DNA from: Roseibium sp. MMSF_3412
GTDB taxonomy: Bacteria > Pseudomonadota > Alphaproteobacteria > Rhizobiales > Stappiaceae
NCBI RefSeq assembly: GCF_030733265.1
Contig: NZ_JASHJI010000007.1
Span: 220,506-284,505, forward strand
Reading direction: 5' to 3'
Length of the DNA stretch: 64,000 nt
Both the position numbers and the translations under genes were made by a program. This document shows, piece after piece, positions 43,941 to 53,564 of the stretch; position 1 is the stretch's first letter; each line of letters starts with the position of its first letter. The notes under the pieces are model-generated. The model ran no database searches and was not told the origin of the DNA. It was given only the letters and a program-made list of their open reading frames with translations.

Positions 43941-44528
43941 TCAGGCGTGTCTGCCCGTGTTGTCATTGTCGGGTGCTGATGACCAGAACTGATAGAGCGG
44001 CGACTTGTTTTTCATCTGCTCGAACAGCACGGCCAGCTTCTGGAAACACACCAGTTGCGCCGAATAGGCAACGACGAGGCCGGTGCCGGTCAGTACGGGC
44101 GATGTCGTAACTCCGCCCGAGTAGGCAATCACCGCACCGAGCCAGTAGACGAAGAAAAGGGTGGTTATGCGCGCGCTCAGCTTGTCGGGAATGGGTGTGT
44201 GCAGCCGGTTCAGCCAGATCCGCTCACCGTATCCGACAGCACGTGCCCAAGACGGTTTCCCCGGCTCAACTGTCCGCTGACGCTGAAGAACAAGAAGCCC
44301 TGCAAGCGATAGAATAGTCAGGGCAAAGGCGGCCGGAATGCCGACCCAGATGTGTGACCAGATCGCAAGGGAGAGGAGCGCTGGCGACAGGATCTTGGCG
44401 TAGGTCGCGCGCGCACTTGCCGGCTTGCCGCTGCCTGTCGTGCGCAGGTTCCCGAGAACGGAGTTCGCAGGGTGCCCCCTGTGATGTGCCGGCTGAACCA
44501 GATGGAACTGTCGTTCGGGTGTTTGCAT
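43941..44528 (-). CDS. Integral membrane protein of unknown function (DUF6653-like)
   Basis: A 195-residue membrane protein with about four hydrophobic helices, the first two LSPALLSLAIWSHIWVGIPAAFALTILSLAGLLVL and later TTLFFVYWLGAVIAYSGGV. The HPANSVLGNLR start and WLNRLHTPIPDKLSAR between the helix pairs resemble the DUF6653 group, but I hold that only loosely. It ends in a hydrophilic tail (SSAPDNDNTGRHA). It is convergent with the agmatinase-family gene. Function unknown. Confidence 0.7.
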   Translation of the reverse strand: MQTPERQFHLVQPAHHRGHPANSVLGNLRTTGSGKPASARATYAKILSPALLSLAIWSHIWVGIPAAFALTILSLAGLLVLQRQRTVEPGKPSWARAVGYGERIWLNRLHTPIPDKLSARITTLFFVYWLGAVIAYSGGVTTSPVLTGTGLVVAYSAQLVCFQKLAVLFEQMKNKSPLYQFWSSAPDNDNTGRHA

Positions 44529-44828
44529 GGTTAACGCTGCGTTTACGATCGAAGCGCAACCATACCCTCACTCCGCGACGCTTGGCAATCTCGGCCACAC
44601 CATGCGCCGAAAGTGCCGCAGGGCAGGCCAACTGAAGCCGTCGCAATATTCTCGCTACGGCGAAGCGGACAATCTCCGAAAACTGGCTTCATTGGCCATG
44701 AAACAGAGGGAGTTTCTTTGCGTAATCCGGTGTTTATTTCTCAATGTACCTGCCTATTTATTGTTTATTAGGTGCAAAATACATAAAATATCGAATTATC
44801 CGATGATCCGGCCTGGTGAATCGACTGG
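44529..44828. other. Intergenic region (300 bp) between divergent genes
   Basis: The region separates the membrane protein (minus) from the GGDEF-EAL gene (plus). The right third (44720-44815) is AT-rich and is the likely promoter region of the latter. No gene or strong hairpin is supported. Confidence 0.5.
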
Positions 44829-47150
44829 ATGACAAAAGTGACAATGCTTGCAGGTGAAAATCACGTCCATTTGACGAACGGAAAGACTCTCGCAGAAGAG
44901 CTTGACCGCATCAACTTGCTCGATCATCTGGAGAAAGGTGATCAACTGCATTTGAGCGATGACTGGGTTCAGACGCTGTTCAACAACGTCTCGGACTACA
45001 TTTTCGCCAAGGATCGTCATCACCGCTTCGTTATGGCGAACCGCCAGGTTGCGCTTGATCTCGGCCTTGAAGATCCGTCCCAGGTGATCGGCAAGACGGA
45101 CCTTGAACTGCACCCGTTGGAGACCGGGCAGGCGTACAGGGATACGGAAGCCGAGATCATGGCTTCAAAGTTAGCCCGGATCGATTACGAGGAAGTCGCA
45201 ACACCGAAAAACGGTGCGCGTCGCTGGCTGTCGACGTCCAAGTACCCGGTTCTGAACGAGAACAACGAAGTCGTCGGTATCGTCGGTATCTCGCGGGACA
45301 TCACGGAGCGCAAGAAAGCGGAACTTCTGCAGCAGGGCCAGAACAAGGTGTTGCAGGAGATCGCCACGTCCAAACCCTTGGATGAGGTTCTGGAGACGCT
45401 CGTCCTCACCATGGAAAGCCAGATGGATGGCGTCATGGCCTCCGTCATGCTGGTCAGCGAGGATGGCGAACATCTGCGTCCGGCCGTTGCGCCCAACCTG
45501 CCGGAACGCTACGTCGAACTGTGTCAGGGCACGCCGGTCGGGCCAAAGGTCGGCTCATGCGGGACAGCGGTCTACAGACGGGAGAGCGTGTTCGTGGAGA
45601 ATATGCTCGAACACGAACTCTGGAGTGATTTTTGGGATCTCATCCGGGAGTTTGATATGCGCTCCTGCTGGTCCGTGCCGTTTTTCGGCAAGGACGCGCG
45701 CGTTCTCGGCACGTTTGGGCTTTATGCGAACGAAGTGCGCGGGCCGACGGAGCATGAGCACAGGCTTGCCGTTGAGGCGGCCCGCCTGGCTTCCATTGCT
45801 GTAGAACGGGAGCGCGCCGAAACCGAGATTCGTTACCTTGCGAACCATGACGTTCTGACGGGGCTTCCGAACCGGCACGATTTCAAGGCCAAGCTGGCGG
45901 AGAAGGTCGCAGACAGTCTGCAATCCGGCGAACCGGTTGCCGTTCTGTTTGTCGATCTCGATGATTTCAAGCTTGTGAATGACAGCTTCGGCCATGCGGT
46001 CGGGGACCAGGTGCTCATGATCATCGCCGAGCGCATTCTTTCCGTTCACAGCGGCCAGCACGAATCCGTGCGTTTCGGCGGGGATGAATTCGTCCTCATC
46101 GTTGAGGGTGAGCATGCGCAGAAACTGGCGCTCGTTGATCTGATGACGAAGCTGAGGAACGAAATCACCAAAACGATCTCCATTGGTGATCTGTCGTTCC
46201 ACGTCACCTGCAGCATCGGTGCGGCAAGCTGCCCGTCGGATGCCGAAGATGCCGAACAGCTATTGAAGAATGCCGACAAGGCGATGTTCGAAGCCAAGTC
46301 GCAGGGACGGGACGGTTTCAAGCTTTTCGAGCGCACCAGGCCCGAAAAATCCTTCAACAGGCTGACCTTGCTGGAGGATATGCGCCGAGGGATTGACAAT
46401 GGCGAGTTTCGTCTCGAATACCAGCCTCAGTATGATCTCTTCAGCGGCAGGATCGTGGGTGCCGAAGCGCTGGTGCGCTGGCGGCACCCGTTCCTGGGCA
46501 GACTGATGCCTGAAGACTTCGTGCCCCTGGCCGAAGACAGCGGCCTGATCGTGCCACTCGGGCGATGGGTGTTGTTTGAGGCCTGCCGCCAGAACAGGGA
46601 ATGGCAGCTCCAGGGCTTGCCGACGATCACCATCGGCGTGAATGTCTCTCCCCGGCAGTTTCGCGATGCCGCCTTGACCGGAGACGTCTGTGACACGCTT
46701 GAGCGAACCGGCCTGTCGGCGCAGCACCTTGAACTGGAGGTCACCGAAAATCTCCTGATGAAGAACGCGGATCAGGCGGTCAAGCTGATGGACGATTTCC
46801 GCAAGATCGGCCTGAAACTCGCTATTGACGATTTTGGAACGGGATATTCGAGCCTGATCGCTTTGAAGAATTTTCCGCTGACCCGTCTGAAGATCGATCA
46901 GAGTTTCATCCGGGATCTGGAAACGGACGAGAATGATCGCAGCATCGCGCGCGCGATCATCTCGCTCGGGCGGGAACTCGGCCTGAACGTCGTCGCCGAA
47001 GGTGTCGAAACCGCAAAACAGCAGGCGTTCCTGGCAAGCTGCCAGTGTGAAACCGTGCAGGGCTTCCACTTTGGAAGACCGATGGCACCGGAAAAATTCG
47101 CAGCACTCCTCGGCATGACCTTCATGCCAATCAGCGCCCAGTCGGGCTGA
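44829..47150 (+). CDS. PAS-GAF-GGDEF-EAL cyclic-di-GMP protein
   Basis: A 773-residue cytoplasmic protein with no membrane helix. The PAS domain is at about 45-165 (LFNNVSDYIFAKDRHHRFVMANRQ; VVGIVGISRDITERKKAE). A GAF domain follows at about 185-330 (GTPVGPKVGSCGTAVYRRESVFVENM). Then come GGDEF (about 335-500) and EAL (about 515-765). The cyclase signature GGDEF is intact at residues 417-421, and EAL is intact at 546-548 (AEALVRW), with NVSPRQF, LEVTENLL, IDDFGTGYSS, LKIDQSF and AEGVET. Both synthesis and breakdown of c-di-GMP are therefore possible, with one normally dominating. The GAF and PAS domains should sense small ligands. It is convergent with phaC. Confidence 0.92.
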   Translation: MTKVTMLAGENHVHLTNGKTLAEELDRINLLDHLEKGDQLHLSDDWVQTLFNNVSDYIFAKDRHHRFVMANRQVALDLGLEDPSQVIGKTDLELHPLETGQAYRDTEAEIMASKLARIDYEEVATPKNGARRWLSTSKYPVLNENNEVVGIVGISRDITERKKAELLQQGQNKVLQEIATSKPLDEVLETLVLTMESQMDGVMASVMLVSEDGEHLRPAVAPNLPERYVELCQGTPVGPKVGSCGTAVYRRESVFVENMLEHELWSDFWDLIREFDMRSCWSVPFFGKDARVLGTFGLYANEVRGPTEHEHRLAVEAARLASIAVERERAETEIRYLANHDVLTGLPNRHDFKAKLAEKVADSLQSGEPVAVLFVDLDDFKLVNDSFGHAVGDQVLMIIAERILSVHSGQHESVRFGGDEFVLIVEGEHAQKLALVDLMTKLRNEITKTISIGDLSFHVTCSIGAASCPSDAEDAEQLLKNADKAMFEAKSQGRDGFKLFERTRPEKSFNRLTLLEDMRRGIDNGEFRLEYQPQYDLFSGRIVGAEALVRWRHPFLGRLMPEDFVPLAEDSGLIVPLGRWVLFEACRQNREWQLQGLPTITIGVNVSPRQFRDAALTGDVCDTLERTGLSAQHLELEVTENLLMKNADQAVKLMDDFRKIGLKLAIDDFGTGYSSLIALKNFPLTRLKIDQSFIRDLETDENDRSIARAIISLGRELGLNVVAEGVETAKQQAFLASCQCETVQGFHFGRPMAPEKFAALLGMTFMPISAQSG

Positions 47151-47211
47151 ACGGTTTTTCGGTGTGCGTTGACCCGATCGGGTGTCTTCGGAGCCTGCCG
47201 CCAGACCGGAC

Positions 47212-49017
47212 CTAGACCTTCTGCATGACATACGATCCGGGCGCGTCTTCCAGGATCTTGACGCGGTTCGCACCCGGTTTGCGCGCCTTGACGGTCGCTC
47301 CGTCGTTTGAACGGATCCACTGATCCCAGTATGGCCACCAGGAACCGGGATGTTCTTCGGCATTCTTGAGCCAGTTCTCAAGCGTGCCCTTCGCCTCGCC
47401 CCCGGTCCAGAACTGGTACTTCTTCTTCGCCGGCGGATTGACGACGCCTGCGATGTGCCCGGACCCGGCCAGAACATAGTCGACGGGACCGCCGAAGCAG
47501 CCAGACCCCAGAAAGACCGATTTGGGCGGTGCGATATGGTCCTCGCGCGTGGCAAGGTTGAAGATCGGAATGGTGACTTTGGAAAGGTCCAGCATTTCAC
47601 CTGCGACCTCCATCTCTCCCTTGGAGAGCTTGTTGTCCAGGTAGCAATTGCGCAGGTAGAAAGAATGGTTTGCAGCCGGCATGCGCGTGGAATCGGAATT
47701 CCAGTAGAGCAGGTCGAACGGGAAGGGGTCCTGGCCCTTGAGGTAGTTGTTGACCACATACGACCAGATCAGATCGTTCGACCGCAGCATGTTGAATGCC
47801 GACGACATTTTCGATCCGTCCAGGTAGCCCTGTTCTTCCATCCGCTTTTCAAGGACCGAGATCTGCTCTTCGTCCACGAAAACCTTGAGATCGCCCGCAA
47901 ATGTGAAATCGACCTGTGTCGTGAAGAAAGTTGATGTCTTGATGCGGTCGTCACCGGTCTTCGCCATATAGGCAAGCGTTACGGCCAGCAGTGTGCCGCC
48001 CACGCAGTAACCGATCGCGTTGACCTCCTGCTGACGGGTCGCGCGCTTGATGACGTCCAGAGTGTTGAGAATACCTTCCTTCATGTAGTGCTCGAAGCTC
48101 TTCTGAGCTTGCCGTTCATCCGGGTTGACCCACGAAATGACAAACACTGTATGGCCCTGATCGACAGCCCACTTGATGAAGGATTTTTCCGGGTTCAGAT
48201 CGAGAATATAAAACTTGTTGATCCATGGTGGCACGATCAGCAGGGGTCGCTTGAGGACCTCGCCGGTTGTCGGCGTGTACTGGATCACCTGGCAGACGTC
48301 ATTCTGGGCGATCACCTTGCCCGGAGTGTTGCCGAGGTTGTCGCCGAGCTTGAACTTGGAGGGGTCCGTCTGCCGGATCTTGAGTTCACCCTGACCCGTT
48401 TTCAGATCTTCGGCCAGATGTTGCATACCCTTCACCAGATTCTCGCCATTGCTTTCCATCGTCAGGCGCAGCAGTTCGGGATTGGTCAGAACGAAGTTTG
48501 AAGGGGAGACCGCGTTTGCGATCTGGGTGACGTAGAACTCCGCCTTGTGACGCGTATGCTCATCGAGGCCCTGGGCGTCATGGACCATCTCCTCGGCCCA
48601 CTTGCTGGTGATCAGATAAAGCTGCTTGATGAAGTCGAAGTACTGGTTGTCCTTCCACTCCGGATCTGCGAAGCGCCGATCTTTCGCCGGTGTTTCAACG
48701 GCCGGTTCCGCCTGCTCTCCCATCATGCGTTTCAGGGAGGAATTCCACAATTCGATGTAGCCGCCCCAGAGCCGGGACTGCGCCTCCAGGGCGCGCTGCG
48801 GATCGGACGCCCAGTACTCGCCAACCTGGGCCAACGTCTTGACCACGCCTGTCAGTTCGTCCGTCGATTCGTGCTTGATCTTGCCTTGTTCGCGCGGCTC
48901 GATATAGGCAGCCAGCGCTTTTCCCGCCTGTTCCAGGGTCTTTGCCAGGTTTTGGGCAAACGCTTCCGGGTTGTTGATTATGTAATGCAACATCGGATGC
49001 GGGCGGTCGTCGGACAT
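47212..49017 (-). CDS. phaC: Class I poly(3-hydroxyalkanoate) synthase
   Basis: Polymerises (R)-3-hydroxyacyl-CoA into storage polyester on granules. At 601 residues it is typical class I. The N-terminal PhaC domain includes [24 protein letters not shown]. The alpha/beta-hydrolase core has the lipase-like box [19 protein letters not shown] with the nucleophile Cys, then [12 protein letters not shown] (Asp) and [12 protein letters not shown] (His), completing the triad. The frame is open to a TTG at 49086, but ATG 49017 has GGAGGAAA 8 bases before it and is chosen. No phaA, phaB, phaR or phasin gene lies nearby. Confidence 0.95.
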   Translation of the reverse strand: MSDDRPHPMLHYIINNPEAFAQNLAKTLEQAGKALAAYIEPREQGKIKHESTDELTGVVKTLAQVGEYWASDPQRALEAQSRLWGGYIELWNSSLKRMMGEQAEPAVETPAKDRRFADPEWKDNQYFDFIKQLYLITSKWAEEMVHDAQGLDEHTRHKAEFYVTQIANAVSPSNFVLTNPELLRLTMESNGENLVKGMQHLAEDLKTGQGELKIRQTDPSKFKLGDNLGNTPGKVIAQNDVCQVIQYTPTTGEVLKRPLLIVPPWINKFYILDLNPEKSFIKWAVDQGHTVFVISWVNPDERQAQKSFEHYMKEGILNTLDVIKRATRQQEVNAIGYCVGGTLLAVTLAYMAKTGDDRIKTSTFFTTQVDFTFAGDLKVFVDEEQISVLEKRMEEQGYLDGSKMSSAFNMLRSNDLIWSYVVNNYLKGQDPFPFDLLYWNSDSTRMPAANHSFYLRNCYLDNKLSKGEMEVAGEMLDLSKVTIPIFNLATREDHIAPPKSVFLGSGCFGGPVDYVLAGSGHIAGVVNPPAKKKYQFWTGGEAKGTLENWLKNAEEHPGSWWPYWDQWIRSNDGATVKARKPGANRVKILEDAPGSYVMQKV

Positions 49018-49025
49018 CGGTGCGG

Positions 49026-49033
49026 TTTCCTCC
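49026..49033 (-). promoter_or_regulatory. Strong ribosome-binding site deciding the phaC start
   Basis: GGAGGAAA on the minus strand lies 8 bases before ATG 49017. The upstream TTG at 49086 lacks such a site. Confidence 0.7.
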
Positions 49034-49361
49034 GGTGTGTTCTTGCTTCCTCCCGCCGCGGCCAGCCGGAAGGTATTGGTATTCAATTCGAGTTATCTGG
49101 TTCTTTTCCCGCCAGTATTTTGCCTGCCATTCCTATATGGCATATGGCGCGCGCACAGTCGATCCGTATTGAACCGCAGACGGTGGCGGATTGCTTTGGT
49201 TACGGCGCGCGGCGCGGGTGGCGGATCCCGTGCATGTTCGCGCCACAACATCTTCATACTTCTGGAAAAGATCTGAAACTTGCCGCACCATGGCCAAATA
49301 CCTGATAGCGTTTCGACGCAAGTTCGAACGGTCTCGTTTGCATCGCCGCGGGAGGAACACG

Positions 49362-49613
49362 GTGAGTCTGACTGGAATGCGTGTGTTTTGGGGCGCAATA
49401 CTCCTCTGTTTAGCCGTCACCGCATGTGGCGTCGGTCCGGGCACGCCTCTCATTGTCGCCCTCAAGCGCGACAAGTCCCAGTTGGACGGCAACGTGCCGA
49501 AGCCAAAGGGGTATGACCGTCCGGTGAGCGCCGGTGAGTCGAGTGGCCTGATCAACCCTTCAGAGCGCGAGGAGACGGCAGAATACCTTGAATCACTAGC
49601 CGGTTCGCAGTGA
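49362..49613 (+). CDS. Small lipoprotein
   Basis: An 83-residue protein starting at GTG, with GGAGG 6 bases upstream (49351-49355). The N-terminus VSLTGMRVFWGAILLCLAVTAC is a lipoprotein signal peptide with lipobox AVTAC; cleavage would leave Cys at about residue 21. The mature part is short and polar (GVGPGTPLIVALKRDKSQLDGNVPKPKGYDRP). It may be an outer-membrane lipoprotein. The function is unknown. It is divergent from phaC and upstream of the aminotransferase gene. Confidence 0.7.
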   Translation: MSLTGMRVFWGAILLCLAVTACGVGPGTPLIVALKRDKSQLDGNVPKPKGYDRPVSAGESSGLINPSEREETAEYLESLAGSQ

Positions 49614-49718
49614 ATTCACACGCACTGAGGACGAAAAGCGCGCGTGACCGAGACACGCGACCTTTGGAACCCGGCCATGCGGATGATTTACCGGCGTCGG
49701 GCCGCAACAAAGAGGTGG

Positions 49719-49745
49719 CGCGGACTTAATCGTTTTAAATCCGCG
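49719..49745. repeat. 11-bp inverted repeat in the lipoprotein-aminotransferase gap
   Basis: CGCGGACTTAA (49719-49729) pairs with TTAAATCCGCG (49735-49745) with one G-U pair and loop TCGTT. No T-run follows. It may be a weak terminator of the lipoprotein gene or an operator. Confidence 0.5.
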
Positions 49746-49911
49746 GGCAAGGGCAGTGCTGGAAATTACTTTCCGCAAAACCTGCCAAAATTAGGTGGCT
49801 AGTTTCGCAAAGACGGATGCGAAAACGCTTCGAGGCTGCTAAAAGAGCCCCGCCGCGCGGACATGCCATGGCCGTGTGCTGCTAAAACGTAAACTCGCAA
49901 GGATCAGCGCC

Positions 49912-51129
49912 ATGGAGGAATTCCATAAGATCAAACGGCTGCCGCCGTATGTCTTCGAACAGGTCAATCGTCTGAAGGCAAAGGCGCGCGCTGCGGGTGC
50001 TGACATCATCGACCTTGGAATGGGCAATCCTGATCTGCCCACTCCGCAGCACATCGTGGATAAGCTGACGGAAGTGGTTCAGGATCCGCGGACACACCGC
50101 TACTCGGCGTCAAAGGGCATTCAGGGCCTGCGAAAGGCACAAGCTGCGTATTACGGCCGCCGCTTCGGAGTGAAGCTCGATCCCGATACACAGGTGATCG
50201 CCACCCTTGGATCCAAGGAAGGGTTCGCGAACATGGCGCAGGCGATCTCCGCGCCGGGGGACGTGATCCTGAGCCCGAATCCCAGCTACCCGATCCACAC
50301 GTTTGGATTTCTGATGGCCGGTGCATCAATCCGCAACGTTCCCGCCGAACCCGGTCCGGCGTTTTTCGATGCACTTGAGCGTGCCGTCATCCACTCGGTT
50401 CCAAAACCGATCGCGATCATTCTTTGCTATCCCGCGAATCCGACGGCTTATTGTGCTGATCTCGACTTCTACAAGGACGTCGTTGCCTTTGCGCGCAAGC
50501 ATGACATTTTCATTCTGTCCGACCTGGCCTATTCGGAAATCTATTTCGGAGCGACACCGCCGCCGTCCGTTCTCCAGGTGCCGGGCGCGATGGACGTCAC
50601 CGTCGAATTCACCTCGCTTTCCAAGACATTTTCCATGCCCGGCTGGCGCATGGGGTTCGCCGTCGGCAACGAACGGCTGGTATCCGCGCTCTCGCGCGTG
50701 AAATCCTATCTCGATTATGGTGCGTTCACGCCGATCCAGGTTGCCGCGACCGCTGCACTCAACGGGCCGGAGGAGTGCATCAACGAGACCCGGCAGGTCT
50801 ACAAGAAACGCCGGGACGTTGTGGTGGACAGTTTCGGACGGGCCGGCTGGGACGTGCCGGCACCGGACGCAAGCATGTTCTGCTGGGCTCCGATCCCGGA
50901 GAAATTCCGGGCGCTTGGCAGTCTCGAATTTTCCAAGCTCCTTCTCGAACGTGCCGATGTTGCCGTGGCACCGGGCCTGGGCTTCGGCGAACACGGCGAT
51001 GATTACGTGCGTATCGGTCTGGTCGAGAATGAGCAGCGCCTGCGGCAGGCAGCGAGAAATATTCGCCGCTTTCTTGAAACTGCGGACCAAAAGCTGCACA
51101 ACGTCATCCCGCTTGAGACTTCTGGCTGA
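49912..51129 (+). CDS. Class I PLP aminotransferase (AlaC / LL-diaminopimelate aminotransferase-like)
   Basis: A fold-type I aspartate-aminotransferase-family enzyme of 405 residues. PLP-binding features include GSKEGFANMAQA, NPSYPIHTFG, LCYPANPTAY, LSDLAYSEIYF and the Schiff-base Lys in SLSKTFSMPGWRMGF. C-terminal YVRIGLVENEQRLRQAARNI contains the carboxylate-binding Arg. Homologues are often annotated as LL-diaminopimelate aminotransferase, but alanine/glutamate-type transamination (AlaC) is equally possible. ATG 49912 with AAGGA is chosen over 49876. Its position 22 bp before hom is conserved among related alphaproteobacteria and suggests amino-acid synthesis. Confidence 0.88.
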   Translation: MEEFHKIKRLPPYVFEQVNRLKAKARAAGADIIDLGMGNPDLPTPQHIVDKLTEVVQDPRTHRYSASKGIQGLRKAQAAYYGRRFGVKLDPDTQVIATLGSKEGFANMAQAISAPGDVILSPNPSYPIHTFGFLMAGASIRNVPAEPGPAFFDALERAVIHSVPKPIAIILCYPANPTAYCADLDFYKDVVAFARKHDIFILSDLAYSEIYFGATPPPSVLQVPGAMDVTVEFTSLSKTFSMPGWRMGFAVGNERLVSALSRVKSYLDYGAFTPIQVAATAALNGPEECINETRQVYKKRRDVVVDSFGRAGWDVPAPDASMFCWAPIPEKFRALGSLEFSKLLLERADVAVAPGLGFGEHGDDYVRIGLVENEQRLRQAARNIRRFLETADQKLHNVIPLETSG

Positions 51130-51151
51130 ATTGAACTGGAAAATAATCTGA

Positions 51152-52474
51152 ATGGCTGAGGCATTGAAAATTGGCGTCGCCGGTCTTGGCACGGTCGGCA
51201 CGTCGGTTGTGCAACTACTGGAAAAACACGGTGAGCAGATCGCCCGCAAAACCGGGACCGCTGCAACGGTGAGCGCGGTAAGCGCCCGCGACCGCTCCAA
51301 GGACCGTGGCATTGATGTTTCCGCCTGTGCATGGTTCAGCGATCCCGTCGAGATGGCGAAGAGCGCGGACATAGACATCTATGTGGAGCTGATCGGCGGC
51401 GAATCCGGTGCGGCTGAAGACAGTGTCCGCGCAGCGCTGGAACGTGGTGTCCATGTTGTCACCGCCAACAAGGCGCTGCTGGCCCGCCACGGTGTCGAAC
51501 TGGCCGAACTGGCCGATACCAACAATGCTGCCTTGAACTACGAGGCTGCGGTCGCCGGCGGGATTCCGATCGTCAAGACGCTTCGGGAGTCCATGTCAGG
51601 CAACGATATAAGCCGCGTTTACGGGATCTTGAACGGAACGTGCAATTACATTCTCACACGCATGGAAGCGGAAGGGATCAGCTTCGAGGATTGTCTCGCC
51701 GATGCGCAGCGTCTCGGATATGCCGAAGCGGACCCGACCTTTGACATTGAGGGCAACGACACCGCACATAAGCTGGCGATCCTGACCAGTCTTGCGTTCG
51801 GCACCAAGATATCGAGCGACAACATTTATATGGAAGGCATCACCTCCATAACCACGGCCGATATTCAGGCGGCAGACGAACTCGGTTTCCGCATCAAGCT
51901 CTTGGGTGTGGCACAGCGCACCGACACGGGTATCGAGCAGCGTGTCCACCCGACCATGGTGCCGAAGTCTTCGGCGATTGCCCGGATCGACGGTGTTCTG
52001 AACGCGGTCGCCGCTGACGGCGACTTCGTTGGGGAGATTGTGCTTGTCGGACCCGGTGCCGGGGGGAACGCAACAGCGTCTTCCGTTGTGGCCGATATCG
52101 CCGACGTTGCCCGGGGTGACAGAACCAGCGCCCTCGGGATGCCTGCGCGCGATCTGAAAGACTACCAGCGCGCACGCATGAGACTGCATGAGGGCGGGTA
52201 TTACATCCGGCTTTCCGTGTTCGATCGCCCCGGTGCCTTTGCCGAGATTGCGCGGTGCATGGGTGATGCGGGCATTTCGCTGGAATCGATTGTTCAAAAG
52301 AGGCAGTCGGCTGAAGAGCCGCCGGCATCCGGCAACACGGAGCCACCTCAACCTGTCATCTTGATCACGTATGAAACGACAGAGGTCGCGATCAAGGAGG
52401 CTCTGGACGTCATCATGTCCAAGGGCGTCGTCGCCGAGCCTCCGCAGATGATACGCATTGAAAAGCTGAACTGA
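51152..52474 (+). CDS. hom: Homoserine dehydrogenase
   Basis: NAD(P)H-dependent reduction of aspartate semialdehyde to homoserine, en route to threonine and methionine. The 440 residues comprise the nucleotide-binding domain (KIGVAGLGTVGTSVVQLLEKH), the catalytic domain (TANKALLARHG; GGIPIVKTLRESMSGNDISRVYGILNGTCNYILTRM) and a C-terminal ACT domain (YYIRLSVFDRPGAFAEIARCMGDAGISLESIVQKR) expected to give feedback inhibition by threonine. It is the second gene of the aminotransferase-hom-glpX-recJ cluster. Confidence 0.96.
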   Translation: MAEALKIGVAGLGTVGTSVVQLLEKHGEQIARKTGTAATVSAVSARDRSKDRGIDVSACAWFSDPVEMAKSADIDIYVELIGGESGAAEDSVRAALERGVHVVTANKALLARHGVELAELADTNNAALNYEAAVAGGIPIVKTLRESMSGNDISRVYGILNGTCNYILTRMEAEGISFEDCLADAQRLGYAEADPTFDIEGNDTAHKLAILTSLAFGTKISSDNIYMEGITSITTADIQAADELGFRIKLLGVAQRTDTGIEQRVHPTMVPKSSAIARIDGVLNAVAADGDFVGEIVLVGPGAGGNATASSVVADIADVARGDRTSALGMPARDLKDYQRARMRLHEGGYYIRLSVFDRPGAFAEIARCMGDAGISLESIVQKRQSAEEPPASGNTEPPQPVILITYETTEVAIKEALDVIMSKGVVAEPPQMIRIEKLN

Positions 52475-52514
52475 GAGTAAGGTACCGCCGCTTGCCGCGG
52501 GGGAGAGACTGGAG

Positions 52515-53516
52515 ATGTTGATGTCCGATACTGAAATTCAGCCGTCGAGTGGACTGGACCGGATTCTGACCCTTGAACTGGCTCGTGTGAGCGAGAGGGC
52601 GGCCGTGTCTGCTGCGCGTCTCCGGGGACACGGTGATGAGATGGCAGCTGATCAGGCGGCGGTCGACGCCATGCGGCGCGAACTGAACCGTTTGCCGATC
52701 GATGGCACGGTTGTTATCGGCGAAGGCGAGCGTGACGAAGCGCCTATGCTCTATATCGGCGAGAACGTTGGCACCAAGCAGGGGCCCCAGGTCGATATTG
52801 CTCTCGACCCGCTGGAAGGCACCACCATCTGCGCGAAGAACCTGCCGAATTCGCTGGCCGTGATCGCGCTGGCCCCTGCCGGCGATCTACTTAATGCGCC
52901 GGACAGCTACATGGACAAGATCGCCATCGGCCCGGGCTATCCGGCTGGCTTGATCGACCTCGATGCGCCGGTTGCCGACAACATCGCAGCGGTTGCCAAG
53001 GTAAAGGGTGTTGCCGTCTCTGAAGTGACTGCCTGCGTGCTCGACCGTCCCCGCCACGCGCGTCTGATCGAGGACATCCGAGCGACCGGCGCTGCGATCC
53101 GTCTGATTGGCGATGGCGACGTTGCCGGTGTCATTCACACAACCGACCCCGACGAGACCGGCATCGACATCTATGCCGGCATCGGCGGTGCACCCGAAGG
53201 TGTGCTGGCCGCGGCTGCCCTGCGCTGTATCGGCGGACAGATGCAGTCCAGGCTGGTGATCACGCGCGACGAACAGGTCGATCGTGCCCATCGCATGGGC
53301 ATCGAAGACATCAAGAAGAAATACACGCTGGAAGAAATGGCCGGGCCTGATGTGCTGTTCGCGGCCACGGGCGTGACGGACGGCAACTTCCTGCAGGGTG
53401 TCCGGTTTGGGCGCGAGCACATCACCACCCACACCGTGGTGATGCGGTCCTCGACAGGGACAGTGCGCTACATCAAGGCCCAGCACCATGATCTGGAAAA
53501 GTTTCACCTGGACTGA
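52515..53516 (+). CDS. glpX: Class II fructose-1,6-bisphosphatase
   Basis: Hydrolyses fructose-1,6-bisphosphate in gluconeogenesis, metal dependent. It is 333 residues, as usual for GlpX. Signature segments are VVIGEGERDEAPMLYIGE, the metal and phosphate site DIALDPLEGTTICAKNLPNSLAVIAL, and GAPEGVLAAAALRCIGGQMQ. GGGAGAG precedes the ATG; a second ATG two codons later (52521) is possible. It lies 40 bp after hom. Confidence 0.95.
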   Translation: MLMSDTEIQPSSGLDRILTLELARVSERAAVSAARLRGHGDEMAADQAAVDAMRRELNRLPIDGTVVIGEGERDEAPMLYIGENVGTKQGPQVDIALDPLEGTTICAKNLPNSLAVIALAPAGDLLNAPDSYMDKIAIGPGYPAGLIDLDAPVADNIAAVAKVKGVAVSEVTACVLDRPRHARLIEDIRATGAAIRLIGDGDVAGVIHTTDPDETGIDIYAGIGGAPEGVLAAAALRCIGGQMQSRLVITRDEQVDRAHRMGIEDIKKKYTLEEMAGPDVLFAATGVTDGNFLQGVRFGREHITTHTVVMRSSTGTVRYIKAQHHDLEKFHLD

Positions 53517-53564
53517 GAACCGGATCAGGTCTTGATTGAGGCTCGGTATCCGGTCGTGGCTTGA

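Noticed and set aside
46260..47759. 499-codon minus-strand open frame spanning the ends of the GGDEF-EAL and phaC genes
   Set aside because: It runs antisense to the EAL domain and in another frame of phaC. Its composition is unlike a real protein.
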